Assembly (NCBI GenBank): GCA_021774445.1
Contig: JAJFJA010000062.1
Location: 62,001 to 126,000, forward strand
Reading direction: 5' to 3'
Source: Alphaproteobacteria bacterium
GTDB lineage: Bacteria > Pseudomonadota > Alphaproteobacteria > UBA6615
DNA: 64,000 bases
The notes below the pieces were generated by a model. It was not told where the DNA came from. It worked only from the letters and a program-made list of their open reading frames with translations, and did no database searches. A program made the position numbers and the translations under genes. Positions 1-9,297 of the stretch are shown piece after piece (within the stretch, counting starts at the first letter, position 1; each line of letters opens with the position of its first letter).

Positions 1-2
1 GT

Positions 3-251
3 AACGGTGTCGGTCCGAACCTCGTCGGGATCGTCGGCCGTCCGGCCGCTTCGGTTGAGAAATTCAACTATTCCAAGGGCATGCGCGAGTCCGGTATCGT
101 CTGGGATACCGAGAAGATCGGTACCTTCGTCAAGGCGCCCAGGAAGTTCGTCAAGGGCACAAGAATGGGCTTCCGCGGATTCAAACCCGAGGACGAGGCT
201 ATGATCGAAGATCTCCTGGCTTATTTGACCGATCCGTCGACCGCCGAGTAG
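3..251 (+). CDS. cytochrome c family protein, C-terminal part
   Basis: The window opens inside this gene and 82 C-terminal residues remain. GVGPNL followed by VGR is the stretch that normally comes shortly after the CxxCH haem site of class I cytochromes c. GTRMGF supplies the expected axial methionine, and the end EDEAMIEDLLAYL matches the last helix of the fold. It is presumably a periplasmic electron carrier. The CxxCH and signal peptide lie outside the window, so the subclass cannot be settled. It converges on the sensor kinase gene to its right, with 45 bp between the stops. Confidence 0.85.
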   Translation, partial: NGVGPNLVGIVGRPAASVEKFNYSKGMRESGIVWDTEKIGTFVKAPRKFVKGTRMGFRGFKPEDEAMIEDLLAYLTDPSTAE

Positions 252-272
252 CCTCTTGCCGAGTAGCCTCTT
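243..272 (+). repeat. 15-bp perfect tandem duplication across a stop codon
   Basis: GCCGAGTAGCCTCTT occurs twice head to tail. The first copy contains the cytochrome stop codon TAG and the second repeats it just downstream. It looks like a recent slippage duplication at the end of the gene. Confidence 0.9.
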
Positions 273-296
273 ATTGGGCCAGTTCTCGCTGACTCT

Positions 297-2726
297 TTAA
301 ATCGACATGTTCCCGGCGCTCTGTTGCAGCCCCGGCGCGGCGCGGTGGGCCGGCAAGCGTACCGTGACTGTCGTGCCGATACCGACCTCGCTCTGCAAAT
401 CAAGCGAACCGCCGTGCATTTCGACGAACAGCTTGGCCAGCGGCAGGCCCAGTCCCGTCCCATCGAAGCAGCGGTTACGTTCGTTGTCGATTTGCTTGAA
501 GGGAGTTAGCGAGGCGGGAATGTCCTTCAGGGCAATGCCGATACCCGTGTCCACGATCTGGAACACATAGCCGGAGTGCAGGCGGAACCATGCCCTCAAC
601 TGAACATTACCGCCCTCGTTCGTGAACTTGATCGCGTTCGAGAGAAGGTTGATTAGGATTTGCTTGACCTTGCGCTCGTCGGCATTGAGCGGCGGCAGAT
701 CATCCGTGACGTCCGATCGCAAGAAGACGCCACCCGCCACGGCGCGTGCGCTTACCATGGTTAAGCAACTTTCGAGCGCCTTGGCGAAGTCGAACGTGGT
801 CTCATGCAACTCGGCCTCGCCCGCCTCGACCTTCGACAGATCCAGGATGTCGTTGATGACATTGAGCAAGTGTACGCCCGACTCATTGATGTCGTCGGCA
901 TATTCCGCGTACTTGGCGTTCCCGATCGGCCCAATGCCTTGCTTCGAGATGATTTCGGAGAATCCTATGATCGCGTTCAGCGGCGTGCGCAACTCGTGGC
1001 TCATATTGGCGAGGAAGCATGATTTCGCGTGATTGGCCGATTCGGCAGCCATCTTCGCCGCGATGAGGTTCGCCTGAACGGCCTTTTCCGGGCCAATGTC
1101 CCGAACGATCATGGAGTAGAAAAACCCCTCGGGCGCCGCAAACTTGGACAGGGAGATGGCGGCGGGAAATTCCTCGCCGGTCTTGCGCAGCGCCGTTAAC
1201 TCTCCACGTTCGCCCATGCGCAGGCTTGTTTCCCCACCAACCCGGAAGTGTTGCGCATAATCTCGGTGCGCCGCCCGCAGGTGCTCCGGGATGAGGATTT
1301 CGATCGCCAGGCCGAGCGCCTCTTCGGCTGGGTAGCCGAATACCCGTTCGGCGCCGCGGCTGAACAGCCGGATCCGCAAATCGTCGTCGGCAAGAACGAT
1401 CGCCTCCTCTGAGATTTCGAGGATACCGGAAATCGTTGCTTGGCTTTCGCGCAAGGCATTCTGCGTTGTCCAGTCCTTCGTGATGTCCTCGACGGTGCCG
1501 CGCGATATGACGGGTTTGCCGTCGGCGTCGAATTGCGTTTCGCAGCGTTCCTCGACCCACTTGATGCGCCCATCCGGCATACGCAGCCGATGCACGACCT
1601 GATAGGGAGTGCGGTTGACAAGGGAATCGTTGTACGCCTTGTCGACCATATCGCGGTCTTCGGGATGAACCATTTCGAGGAAGGCTTCGTAGGAAGCGCC
1701 AAAACGCTCTGGGTCGATCTCGAACATGCGATAGATTTCGTCCGACCAGCAAAGGACACCCGCGGCCAGGTCGAGTTCCCAGGAGCCGATTTGAGCGATC
1801 CGTTGCGCCTCGGTCAGGCGCCGCTCGCTCTCGCGCAATTGCGTTTCGGCTTTCAGCCGCTGGGTGATGTCGACGCCGGAGCCCACGACCCCGCTGATGC
1901 AGCCGTCGCTGGCGCGCAACGGGCCGAACATGGCATCGATGGTGATGAACTCACTCTCGCCCAAACGCACGACGAAGTCCTCGCGCACGACCTCCCCGCC
2001 CGCCGCCCGGCCTAACGCCTGGCGTACCTGCTCCTGCACCTCGGTTGAATGCGACCACCAATAGGCCTCGCAGAAAGGCTTGCCGATCACCTCGTCGCGC
2101 TCGAGCTTGGCGGCTTCCAGCGGCGCCCGATTTACATCAACCAGGATACCGTCGGTCGAGTACAGCCCGACAAAGGCGAACAAACCGTCGAGAATCGATT
2201 GCAGGCGCGCACGCTCCTGCTCTTGCTCAGCAGCGAGCCGCTGCTTTCCCGTGACATCCGATCCGACCGCCAGCAGCGAGGCGATCTGGCCTTCCTCGTC
2301 GCGCAAGACGGCGTCCGACCATTCGATGTCCCGCTGCTCGCCATCCCGAGTCAGGATGGAGTTGATGTTGCCATGCGTCGTCCGCCCCTGGATAGCATCG
2401 TCGAAAAGGGCGCGGACATGCCCGCGGTCGCGGTCGGGCAGGAAGGTCTCGAACCAGTCCTTGCCTTTGATCTGGTCCAGGCGGCAGCCAGTCAGGCGCT
2501 CGAAATAGGGATTGACGAAGTCGATCGCCCCTTCCGGTGTCAGGATTAGGACAACGATAGGGGCGGCCCCAACGAGGGATTGCGCGAAATCGCGCTGCCG
2601 GCGCAGATCCATCGTCCGCGCCCGGACGGTCGTCCAATGCCTCGCGAACCCATAGGCGGCCGCAATAGCCAGCCCAATGACGATCAAATAGAACGCCAGT
2701 TCCGGGGACAGCGGTCCCCAGGTCAT
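297..2726 (-). CDS. multi-PAS membrane sensor histidine kinase
   Basis: A protein of 809 residues if started at the ATG at 2726, which has GAGGA about 7 bases upstream; the frame is open further, to 2831. One N-terminal membrane helix (about residues 8-30) is followed by four PAS-like domains (roughly 45-165, 175-295, 310-420, 430-550). A HisKA domain then carries SHELRTPLN with the phosphoacceptor His, and an HATPase domain carries NLLSNAIKF, DTGIGI and GTGLGL. There is no receiver domain and no adjacent response regulator, so it is an orphan kinase. The core, with GPIGN..KY between the H box and LINDILDLSK, is of the PleC/DivJ/PdhS kind and closely resembles three other kinases in this window. 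The ligand is unknown. Confidence 0.9.
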   Translation of the reverse strand: MTWGPLSPELAFYLIVIGLAIAAAYGFARHWTTVRARTMDLRRQRDFAQSLVGAAPIVVLILTPEGAIDFVNPYFERLTGCRLDQIKGKDWFETFLPDRDRGHVRALFDDAIQGRTTHGNINSILTRDGEQRDIEWSDAVLRDEEGQIASLLAVGSDVTGKQRLAAEQEQERARLQSILDGLFAFVGLYSTDGILVDVNRAPLEAAKLERDEVIGKPFCEAYWWSHSTEVQEQVRQALGRAAGGEVVREDFVVRLGESEFITIDAMFGPLRASDGCISGVVGSGVDITQRLKAETQLRESERRLTEAQRIAQIGSWELDLAAGVLCWSDEIYRMFEIDPERFGASYEAFLEMVHPEDRDMVDKAYNDSLVNRTPYQVVHRLRMPDGRIKWVEERCETQFDADGKPVISRGTVEDITKDWTTQNALRESQATISGILEISEEAIVLADDDLRIRLFSRGAERVFGYPAEEALGLAIEILIPEHLRAAHRDYAQHFRVGGETSLRMGERGELTALRKTGEEFPAAISLSKFAAPEGFFYSMIVRDIGPEKAVQANLIAAKMAAESANHAKSCFLANMSHELRTPLNAIIGFSEIISKQGIGPIGNAKYAEYADDINESGVHLLNVINDILDLSKVEAGEAELHETTFDFAKALESCLTMVSARAVAGGVFLRSDVTDDLPPLNADERKVKQILINLLSNAIKFTNEGGNVQLRAWFRLHSGYVFQIVDTGIGIALKDIPASLTPFKQIDNERNRCFDGTGLGLPLAKLFVEMHGGSLDLQSEVGIGTTVTVRLPAHRAAPGLQQSAGNMSI

Positions 2727-2859
2727 TGCTTCATCCTCGAAGCAGCCTCCACCACCGCACAGTCCTCTCGCCTCTCCCAGCCGGCTGCCCACCTTTGGCG
2801 TGCGGTCGGCACAGCTTGAATACGTAAGCATGCCAAAGTCGGGCTAATAAACTCCTAAA

Positions 2860-3375
2860 TTGAACGGAACACCGCCGCCGGATACCTTGCGCCTACAGGC
2901 GTTTGCCTGGCCCTTTCAAGCGCCGGCGGATAGCGTGCAGAAACGCCCCTCAGCCCGTCTCATCGTCCTCAATCCGTCCGGCCGGGTTCTGCTTTTCCAT
3001 TTCGTGTTCCATGAAGGGGCTTTGGCCGGTAAGGCGTTCTGGGCAACCCCCGGCGGCGCCTTGCGGCCGGGTGAGAGCTATCCGGAGGCCGCACGACGAG
3101 GACTCGTGGAGGAAACCGGTATTTTCATGGATATCGGTGCGGAAATTGCCCGGCGGGAAGCTATTTTCCGCACACCCGACGGCGTAGATGTCGCCGCCGA
3201 CGAGCGCTATTTCCTCGTTCAAGCGACGAGCGATCAGGTCAATCAGGACGGTCAGGAACCCCTCGAGACGAAGGTCATAGCCGCATACCGTTGGTGGTCC
3301 CGAGACGAGCTACGGGACACGTCGGAAACGGTCTATCCGGCAGATCTTGCCGAGATTGTGGAACAGCAACTGTAG
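2860..3375 (+). CDS. Nudix-family hydrolase with a variant Nudix box
   Basis: A 171-aa protein with a Nudix fold: RLIVLNPSGRVLLF, then a Nudix box starting GGALRPGE and ending LVEETGI. The box departs from the consensus GX5EX7REUXEEXGU at one position: the Glu after the conserved Arg is Gly (ARRGLVEE). In MutT-type enzymes this Glu belongs to the catalytic metal-binding set, so activity may be changed or lost. The frame begins with TTG at 2860 without a clear Shine-Dalgarno; a GTG at 2935, just before KRPSARLIV, is a plausible alternative. The substrate cannot be inferred. Confidence 0.8.
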   Translation: MNGTPPPDTLRLQAFAWPFQAPADSVQKRPSARLIVLNPSGRVLLFHFVFHEGALAGKAFWATPGGALRPGESYPEAARRGLVEETGIFMDIGAEIARREAIFRTPDGVDVAADERYFLVQATSDQVNQDGQEPLETKVIAAYRWWSRDELRDTSETVYPADLAEIVEQQL

Positions 3376-3458
3376 TTCGACCGGCTCATTGCGTATCCTG
3401 CTTGTCCGCCACGGCCAAATACGGCCGGTCCAGCCACGCACCCAGTCGGAACTATTGC

Positions 3459-4736
3459 ATGTCCCAGCTATCCCATGGTTCGCCGCTGCCGCCTGAACTC
3501 CTTCTGCAGGTACGCGACCGCTTTCACTATGTCGATCATTGCCCCGTCGTCGATCAACCCCGTATTTTCTTTGAGAGCGGCGGTGGTTCGCTGAAGCTGA
3601 AGGCCGCCATAGCGCGCAGCGCCGAGATCGCCGCCATACCGGATCAAGAGGGCAGGGACAACGACGCCTCCCGTCATATGACCGCCGTCCTCAACCAAGG
3701 GCGCGCCGACCTTTCCGACTATTTCGGCAGTACCGACGGCATGGTGGTTTCCGGTGAGACCGGCACTATTTTGCTCTACCGCACGATCCGCGCCATCGCC
3801 CTTAGCAGCCCTCCGGGCCCGGTCGTGTCGTGTAACCTGGAGCATCCGGCAAGTTTTGACGCGGCCCGCCAATGGGCGCAAAGCACGGACCGCGATTGGC
3901 TGGAAGTACCCTTCGATCCGCTATCCGGCAAAGTCGAGCCTGAGGACTACGCAAAAATCGTGACCCCGGATACCCGCATCGCGACGGTCATCCATACCAG
4001 TCAACTCACCGGCCTGCGCGTCGATCTGGCTGGGATCTGCACCGCCATTCGTACCGTTGCGCCCGACTGTTTCATCGTCGTCGACGGCATCCAGCATGCG
4101 CCACACGGCCCGGTCGACGTGGCGAGCTATGGCGCCGACGCCTACGTCTTCTCGCCCTATAAGGCCTATTCGCGCCTCGCCTGCGGCTTCGCCTGGCTGT
4201 CGCCGCGCATGGTCAAGGTGCCCCATGAGCACATGCTGGGCAAAAGTCCGGACATTTGGGAACTCGGTTCCCGCGACCCCGGCTTCTATGCCTCGCAAAG
4301 CAGCGTCATCGATTATTTCTGCTGGCTCGGCGCCCATTTCACGCCCGCCACCCTCCGCCGCGACCAACTCATCGCCGCCGGCAAGGCCATCGCCAACCAC
4401 GAGAAGCACCTCATCGGCATGCTGCTGTTCGGCGACGGCAATCTGGCCGGCCTCGCTGACATGCCGGATATCGCCGTCATCGGGCCCAACGACACCGCCG
4501 ACCGCGAAGGGATCGTCTCTTTCACCTTGCGCGGTAGCCGCTCGCCCGACCTGGTCCGTCGCCTCGCCGATCGCGGTATCCGCGTCCACGCCCGCATCGA
4601 CGACGGCTATTCCGGCCACATCCTGTCGGCCCTCTCGCTGCCGGACTGCCTGCGTGTTTCTCTATGCCACTACAACAGCCCCGACGAGGTCAGAACGCTG
4701 CTAACCGCACTGGCCGAAACCGCCGCCGGACCTTGA
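3459..4736 (+). CDS. class V aminotransferase / cysteine desulfurase-like PLP enzyme
   Basis: A 425-aa fold type I PLP protein. VVDGIQHAP contains the Asp (D209) expected to pair with the pyridine nitrogen, and SPYKAYS contains the putative Schiff-base Lys (K235). SGETGTILLY near residue 100 matches the cofactor-phosphate-binding turn, and HTSQLTG is typical of the NifS-like group. No catalytic cysteine loop of IscS/SufS type is evident, so an aminotransferase or C-S lyase role is as likely as desulfuration. The ATG at 3459 was chosen because family homology begins soon after it, although the frame is open upstream. It stands alone between the Nudix gene and a convergent kinase. Confidence 0.8.
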   Translation: MSQLSHGSPLPPELLLQVRDRFHYVDHCPVVDQPRIFFESGGGSLKLKAAIARSAEIAAIPDQEGRDNDASRHMTAVLNQGRADLSDYFGSTDGMVVSGETGTILLYRTIRAIALSSPPGPVVSCNLEHPASFDAARQWAQSTDRDWLEVPFDPLSGKVEPEDYAKIVTPDTRIATVIHTSQLTGLRVDLAGICTAIRTVAPDCFIVVDGIQHAPHGPVDVASYGADAYVFSPYKAYSRLACGFAWLSPRMVKVPHEHMLGKSPDIWELGSRDPGFYASQSSVIDYFCWLGAHFTPATLRRDQLIAAGKAIANHEKHLIGMLLFGDGNLAGLADMPDIAVIGPNDTADREGIVSFTLRGSRSPDLVRRLADRGIRVHARIDDGYSGHILSALSLPDCLRVSLCHYNSPDEVRTLLTALAETAAGP

Positions 4737-4769
4737 CCCGGCATACCGCGACTGCGCAGTGAAGGAGCC

Positions 4770-6377
4770 TCAGCTCGCCACTCGTTCTGCCTGGTCGAAC
4801 GAGCTCTGATCGGCCGGCGATTCGACGATCCGACCGGCCGGAAATCGCAGCGTGACCGTCGTGCCGACGCCAAGTTCGCTCTGCAGATCCAGGATACCGC
4901 CGTGCAGTTCGACCAGCGCCTTGCTGAGCGGGAGACCGAGACCGGTGCCCTCATACTGGCGGTCCAGAGCACCCTCCACCTGACCGAAACGCGACAACGA
5001 CTTGGGAATGTCTTCAGGCGCGATCCCGATGCCGGTATCGACAATCTGTACCACATGGCCGCTATCTGGCCGACACCAGGCCTTGAGCGTCACCGTGCCA
5101 CCGTCATCTGTGAATTTGATTGCGTTGGAGAGCAGGTTAATCAGGATCTGCCTCAACTTACGTTCATCGGCACGCAGCGCTGGGAGATTATCTTGAAAGA
5201 TGAGGTCAGGCTCGATGCCTTGCTCGAACTGTTGCCTCACCAACTTCATGGCGGAACTCACGAGCGCCGGGATTTCGAGCTCGTCTTCAACCAGTTCGTA
5301 TTTCCCGGAGTCGATGTTGGACAAATCTAGAATATCATTGATGAGGCGGAGTAGATGATGTCCCGAGTCATGGATATCGATGGTAAACTCTCGGTATTTA
5401 TGATTGCCGAGCGGCCCGAAGATCTCGTCCCTAATAACTTCCGAGAAACCGATGATGGCGTTCAGGGGGGTGCGTAGCTCATGCCCCATATTCGCCAAAA
5501 AACTGCTCTTGGCGCGATTAGCGGTCTCTGCCTGATCCTTCGCAGTCCGAAGCGCGTCCTGGTGCTGCTCCAACGTATCGAGCAGACTGTTGTAGGTTAT
5601 GGCAACATCGCCGATTTCATCATGGGCCGACACCGGCGCACGGGCCATCGAGCCGCCCGAGCCCCGCTGTGTCATAGACTTTCGAAGCGTGCCGAGCGGC
5701 GCCAGGACGGCTCTCTCGATGAGAAAGTAGGCCAGCGACATGATCACCGCGATTCCGGCCAGCAGCGCATAGAGCTGGCGCTGGAGTATACTGGCGGCCG
5801 CTGCCTTGGCCGGTCCCTTGTTCAGTTGTATAATAATGCTTCCGCGCGAAGCCGGCGCCTCGACATCGCCTCCCGGCGAGTGAACCTGATCGGCTGCGTA
5901 CTCGTCGTGGCCCACGCCGGTCTTCGATCCAAGATTTGAGATTAGCGTGAAATCATTGCCACTGGCATTGAAATGGTCAGAAAAACTGTCGTTATGTTCG
6001 ACCGTCGCTAGGTGCTCGCGCAAATGGATGTCGTCAATCTCACTGGCCGGACCGCTGACCCAACGCGGATCGGAAGCCGCCAGGACAGTGCCATCGTTGG
6101 CAGTGATAACGATGCGCCCAACTTCATGCGAATCAACCATGATTTGCTCGACGACATGCTGTATCTCGGACTCGGTGGTGGCCTCCATCGTCACGTGATT
6201 TAGGACGCTGACGAGCAATCTGCCGGATTCTTCGATCTGCCGCTCGAGCTGGATCTGGGTGGTCCGATAGGTGAACCAGGTTCCCGCCACGGCGGCGACG
6301 GTCCCCCCAATCAGTAGGGGAATGAGGATCTTCATTCGCAGGGAGCGAAACGATCGTCGCGCGAAAACGGAATTCAT
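4770..6377 (-). CDS. membrane sensor histidine kinase with HAMP domain
   Basis: A protein of 535 residues from the ATG at 6377; a TTG at 6392 would add five residues. The first membrane helix (about residues 15-35) and the second (about 198-218) enclose a periplasmic sensor of about 160 residues with no family I recognise. A HAMP segment follows (PLGTLRKSM ... DEIGDVAITYNSLL), then HisKA (GHELRTPLN) and HATPase (NLLSNAIKF, DTGIGI, GTGLGL). The core is nearly superimposable on the kinases at 14928 and 56284, including GPLGNHKY. There is no receiver domain or neighbouring regulator, so the partner is unlinked. It converges on the aminotransferase gene. Confidence 0.9.
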   Translation of the reverse strand: MNSVFARRSFRSLRMKILIPLLIGGTVAAVAGTWFTYRTTQIQLERQIEESGRLLVSVLNHVTMEATTESEIQHVVEQIMVDSHEVGRIVITANDGTVLAASDPRWVSGPASEIDDIHLREHLATVEHNDSFSDHFNASGNDFTLISNLGSKTGVGHDEYAADQVHSPGGDVEAPASRGSIIIQLNKGPAKAAAASILQRQLYALLAGIAVIMSLAYFLIERAVLAPLGTLRKSMTQRGSGGSMARAPVSAHDEIGDVAITYNSLLDTLEQHQDALRTAKDQAETANRAKSSFLANMGHELRTPLNAIIGFSEVIRDEIFGPLGNHKYREFTIDIHDSGHHLLRLINDILDLSNIDSGKYELVEDELEIPALVSSAMKLVRQQFEQGIEPDLIFQDNLPALRADERKLRQILINLLSNAIKFTDDGGTVTLKAWCRPDSGHVVQIVDTGIGIAPEDIPKSLSRFGQVEGALDRQYEGTGLGLPLSKALVELHGGILDLQSELGVGTTVTLRFPAGRIVESPADQSSFDQAERVAS

Positions 6378-6669
6378 TGGCGTTGGGCTCAAGATTCGAA
6401 TGTCCGTATCGGCGGACCTGCACAGCCAAATAGTTACTTTGTCATCTTGAATAAAGTATTAACCGACAAGGCGTATATGGAAGCGTGGCTTCACATATGA
6501 TCGGACCAGTTAGATATGCACAGCTTCAGCCCGTCCGACCGCGCGTCCATCCATATCGAAAAGGTAAAGACTTTGCTAACGGCTGCCTGTTGGGGAGATC
6601 GCCAAGGCGCCGCACTCCCTAACTTCGGAGACCTGCAGAACCGGCATACAGCGAACTATGAGTGCCTTT

Positions 6670-7179
6670 TTAGCTTTTCGGGTCTCGCTCCCATCTATAA
6701 CGAACATCCGGCGTTTTTTCCTCATTACCGCTACCGTCCGTAAGCTGGATGGCGCGAAAGCCGTGCGCTTCATAGAACCGCCTGGCGCCTACATTGGCTT
6801 GAAAACACCACAATTCGAGCACCGACGTGCCGGAGTCCTTGGCCATATGCAGCAACGCCGCTCCCACACCGCGTCCGATAACATCGGGATGGGTATGCAG
6901 AAGTCGAATTTCCTCGTCCTGGCGCGCCAAGAACGAAACGATCGAGCCGCCAAGCTCAGCCACCGTTACCTCGCACTCCTTAAGGATGGTATTGGCGATG
7001 AACCAACGATCCTCTTCGACTGTGTGGAGTACGGGCAGAAAGGTCAGCAATCGCAAGGACGGCGAAAACACCTCCGCGATGGCGTCGGCGTCCCCGGCCA
7101 GGGCTATCCTGTACGTAAAGCCTTCACCCATTCCGATATCACACCCGCTCATGATGTATCGCGCGCGAATTCGTGACAT
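6670..7179 (-). CDS. GNAT-family N-acetyltransferase
   Basis: A 169-aa single-domain acetyltransferase. It begins a GNAT strand with TYRIALAGDADAIAEVF, has the central strand LLHTHPDVIGRGVGAALLHMA with the R/Q-x-x-G-x-G/A acetyl-CoA pyrophosphate loop (GRGVGA), and ends with NVGARRFYEAHGF, the usual motif B. The acceptor is unknown. The ATG at 7179 gives the longest form; ATGs at 7152 and 7131 are also possible, and homology proper begins near the last. The ~290 bp to its left, up to the kinase start, hold no convincing gene. Confidence 0.85.
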   Translation of the reverse strand: MSRIRARYIMSGCDIGMGEGFTYRIALAGDADAIAEVFSPSLRLLTFLPVLHTVEEDRWFIANTILKECEVTVAELGGSIVSFLARQDEEIRLLHTHPDVIGRGVGAALLHMAKDSGTSVLELWCFQANVGARRFYEAHGFRAIQLTDGSGNEEKTPDVRYRWERDPKS

Positions 7180-7305
7180 TTCCGGCTCAACGGTACAAGT
7201 TAGTGCCAGCCAATATGGGCCATATTACGCTCGAATTTATGGGCCTGCAGGCGCCGCTCGTCATGTGCGATCTGGCCGGCCATGATTTCAGGTATAGTCA
7301 ATCCG

Positions 7306-9045
7306 ATGCAACGTAAGCTCGCCGCAATCGTCGCCGCCGATATGGTCGGATTCAGCAGCCAGATGGAGGCTGATGAAGTTGCGACCTTGTCTCGGCTGAA
7401 GCTGGTTCACGCCGAACTGATCACGCCGGAAATAACGGCGCACAGGGGCCGCATATTCAAGACGATGGGGGATGGATTCCTCGCCGAATTCGCCAGCGCG
7501 ATTGACGCCCTTAGGTGCGCCATCGCCATCCAACGCGCCATTGGCATGCACAATTCGTCTCTTGACCCCGAGGAGCAAAGTTTGTTCCGCATTGGGATCA
7601 ACATTGGCGACATCCTCATCGATGGCGACGACATGTTCGGCGACAGCGTCAACATCGCGGCGCGGCTCGAACCGCTCGCGGCACCGGGGGGTATCGTGGT
7701 TTCCGATGCGCTCCGCAGCCAACTTTTAAACAAGGTCGACGCAGGCTTCGAACCGCTCGGCCGACCCCAGCTGAAGAACATATCGACGGAAATCGAAGTC
7801 TATCGGGTTACGGCGAGTGACATTCCGACCTACGACAAGGTGCCGGCTCGCGCGGACACGGCACCCCAGTCCAAACCGGTGCTTGCCATCCTTCCGTTCG
7901 ACAATCGAAGCACCGATCCGGAACAGGAGCATCTCGCCGACGGCATCACCGAGGATTTGATTACCACCTTGTCTCAGATCGGGCACCTCTCTGTCCTGTC
8001 GAGGAACTCTGCTTTCACTTTCAAGAACCGCGTGGCATCGGCCCAAGAGGTCGGACGAGAGCTCAACGCGCGCTACGTGCTGACCGGCAGCCTGCGCAAA
8101 TCCGGTAACCGCATCCGGCTCTCCGTGCAACTGACGAATACCGATACCGAAGCGCATCTATGGGCCGCGCGCTACGATCGTGACCTGGACGATATCTTTG
8201 CGGTCCAGGATGAGATCACTCTGACCATTGCTACCGCCCTGCAAGTGCAGCTCACCGAGGGAGAGCAGGCCAAACTCCGTTATACGACGACCGACAACGT
8301 CGCCGCATGGACGTCGTTCACCCGTGGGCTCACCTTGTTCCGCACGGTCAGCGCCGACACCTACAGACAAGCCCGCCAATGCTTCGAGGACGCGCTCATA
8401 GAGGATCCGAAATCGGCCCAAATCCATGCCATGCTCGCCTGCGTGCATGCCATCGAGGGGCGGTTTTATTGGACTGATGATCGCGATCGGTCACTTCAGC
8501 GGGCGAAAGAACACGCCGACCACGCCCTCGCCATCGCCGACGATAATGCCGATGCCTGGGGTGCCCTCGGGTACTGGCATATGGACAATCTGCGTCTCGA
8601 CGAGGCCGTTGAGGCCTACCAGCGTGCGGTAACGCTCGCCCCGGATCATGCCGACCTCCGCGCGTTATATGCCCTGGCTTTGACCTTTGCGGAAAGGTCC
8701 GACGATGCGGTGCGGGAGGCGGAGACGGCGATGCGGCTGAACCCTCTCGACCCCGGCTGGTACCACGGCGTGCTCGGTCATGCCTACCGTTATGCCGGCC
8801 GCTACGGCGACGCCCTATCAATTCTCTCTGAATATAACCGGCAAAGCCCGGGCTTTGGACTGGTCGATATCATCCTGACCTACGCCGACATGGGGGATGC
8901 GGAAAAGGCTGGGCAATACGCCAAGACCCTGCTTTCAGTGCGTCCGGACTTCACCGTTGCCAACTGGGCACGCACGCAAAACTGCGCCAATCCTCAACGC
9001 CTGATCGCTGATCGCCAATCTTTGACCAAGGCTGGCCTGCCCTAG
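7306..9045 (+). CDS. class III adenylate/guanylate cyclase with FlgO/TolB-like and TPR regions
   Basis: About 579 aa. The N-terminal cyclase domain starts KLAAIVAADMVGFS (first metal Asp), continues FKTMGDGFLAEF and RIGINIGDILIDGDDMFGDSVNIAARLE, and so retains the usual catalytic layout. A middle region (LAILPFDNRS ... LTGSLRKSGNRIRLSVQL ... IFAVQDEI) is the TolB/FlgO-like segment common in such cyclases, and the C-terminal third is built of TPR helices (ADAWGALGYWHMDNLRLDEAVEAYQRAV). The protein is probably cytoplasmic. The ATG at 7306 was preferred because the family typically begins right before RKLAAI; an ATG at 7282 is also in frame. Neither has a strong ribosome site. Confidence 0.88.
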   Translation: MQRKLAAIVAADMVGFSSQMEADEVATLSRLKLVHAELITPEITAHRGRIFKTMGDGFLAEFASAIDALRCAIAIQRAIGMHNSSLDPEEQSLFRIGINIGDILIDGDDMFGDSVNIAARLEPLAAPGGIVVSDALRSQLLNKVDAGFEPLGRPQLKNISTEIEVYRVTASDIPTYDKVPARADTAPQSKPVLAILPFDNRSTDPEQEHLADGITEDLITTLSQIGHLSVLSRNSAFTFKNRVASAQEVGRELNARYVLTGSLRKSGNRIRLSVQLTNTDTEAHLWAARYDRDLDDIFAVQDEITLTIATALQVQLTEGEQAKLRYTTTDNVAAWTSFTRGLTLFRTVSADTYRQARQCFEDALIEDPKSAQIHAMLACVHAIEGRFYWTDDRDRSLQRAKEHADHALAIADDNADAWGALGYWHMDNLRLDEAVEAYQRAVTLAPDHADLRALYALALTFAERSDDAVREAETAMRLNPLDPGWYHGVLGHAYRYAGRYGDALSILSEYNRQSPGFGLVDIILTYADMGDAEKAGQYAKTLLSVRPDFTVANWARTQNCANPQRLIADRQSLTKAGLP

Positions 9046-9248
9046 AAACCGCCGGTATTCTCACGCATCTGGCGTGTTTTCAGGCATTTTGCCGCCACAG
9101 CGGTCGACCCTGCCTACGGCCGACTGACATTTCAGCTTTGCTATAGCGCTCGTTGGCTTTATGTATTCTCCGTCATTCTGCTTCGGACTGCCGACCTGGC
9201 GCCTTCGCGGGCACCTCAGATCGCTGCTAATCCAAGGGACAGTTTGAT

Positions 9249-9271
9249 GTGCCACATATGGTATGTGGCAC
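9249..9271 (+). promoter_or_regulatory. perfect 10-bp inverted repeat in the cold-shock gene leader
   Basis: GTGCCACATA and TATGTGGCAC flank a 3-base loop, 26 bp upstream of the csp start and just before its ribosome site. As RNA it would be a stable hairpin; as DNA it could be an operator. Confidence 0.6.
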
Positions 9272-9297
9272 CACCCTTCACTACCGGAGGAACAGCG

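Noticed and set aside
6516..6743. 75-codon plus-strand frame before the GNAT gene
   Set aside because: It overlaps the end of the GNAT gene on the other strand, lacks a ribosome site and has no domain.
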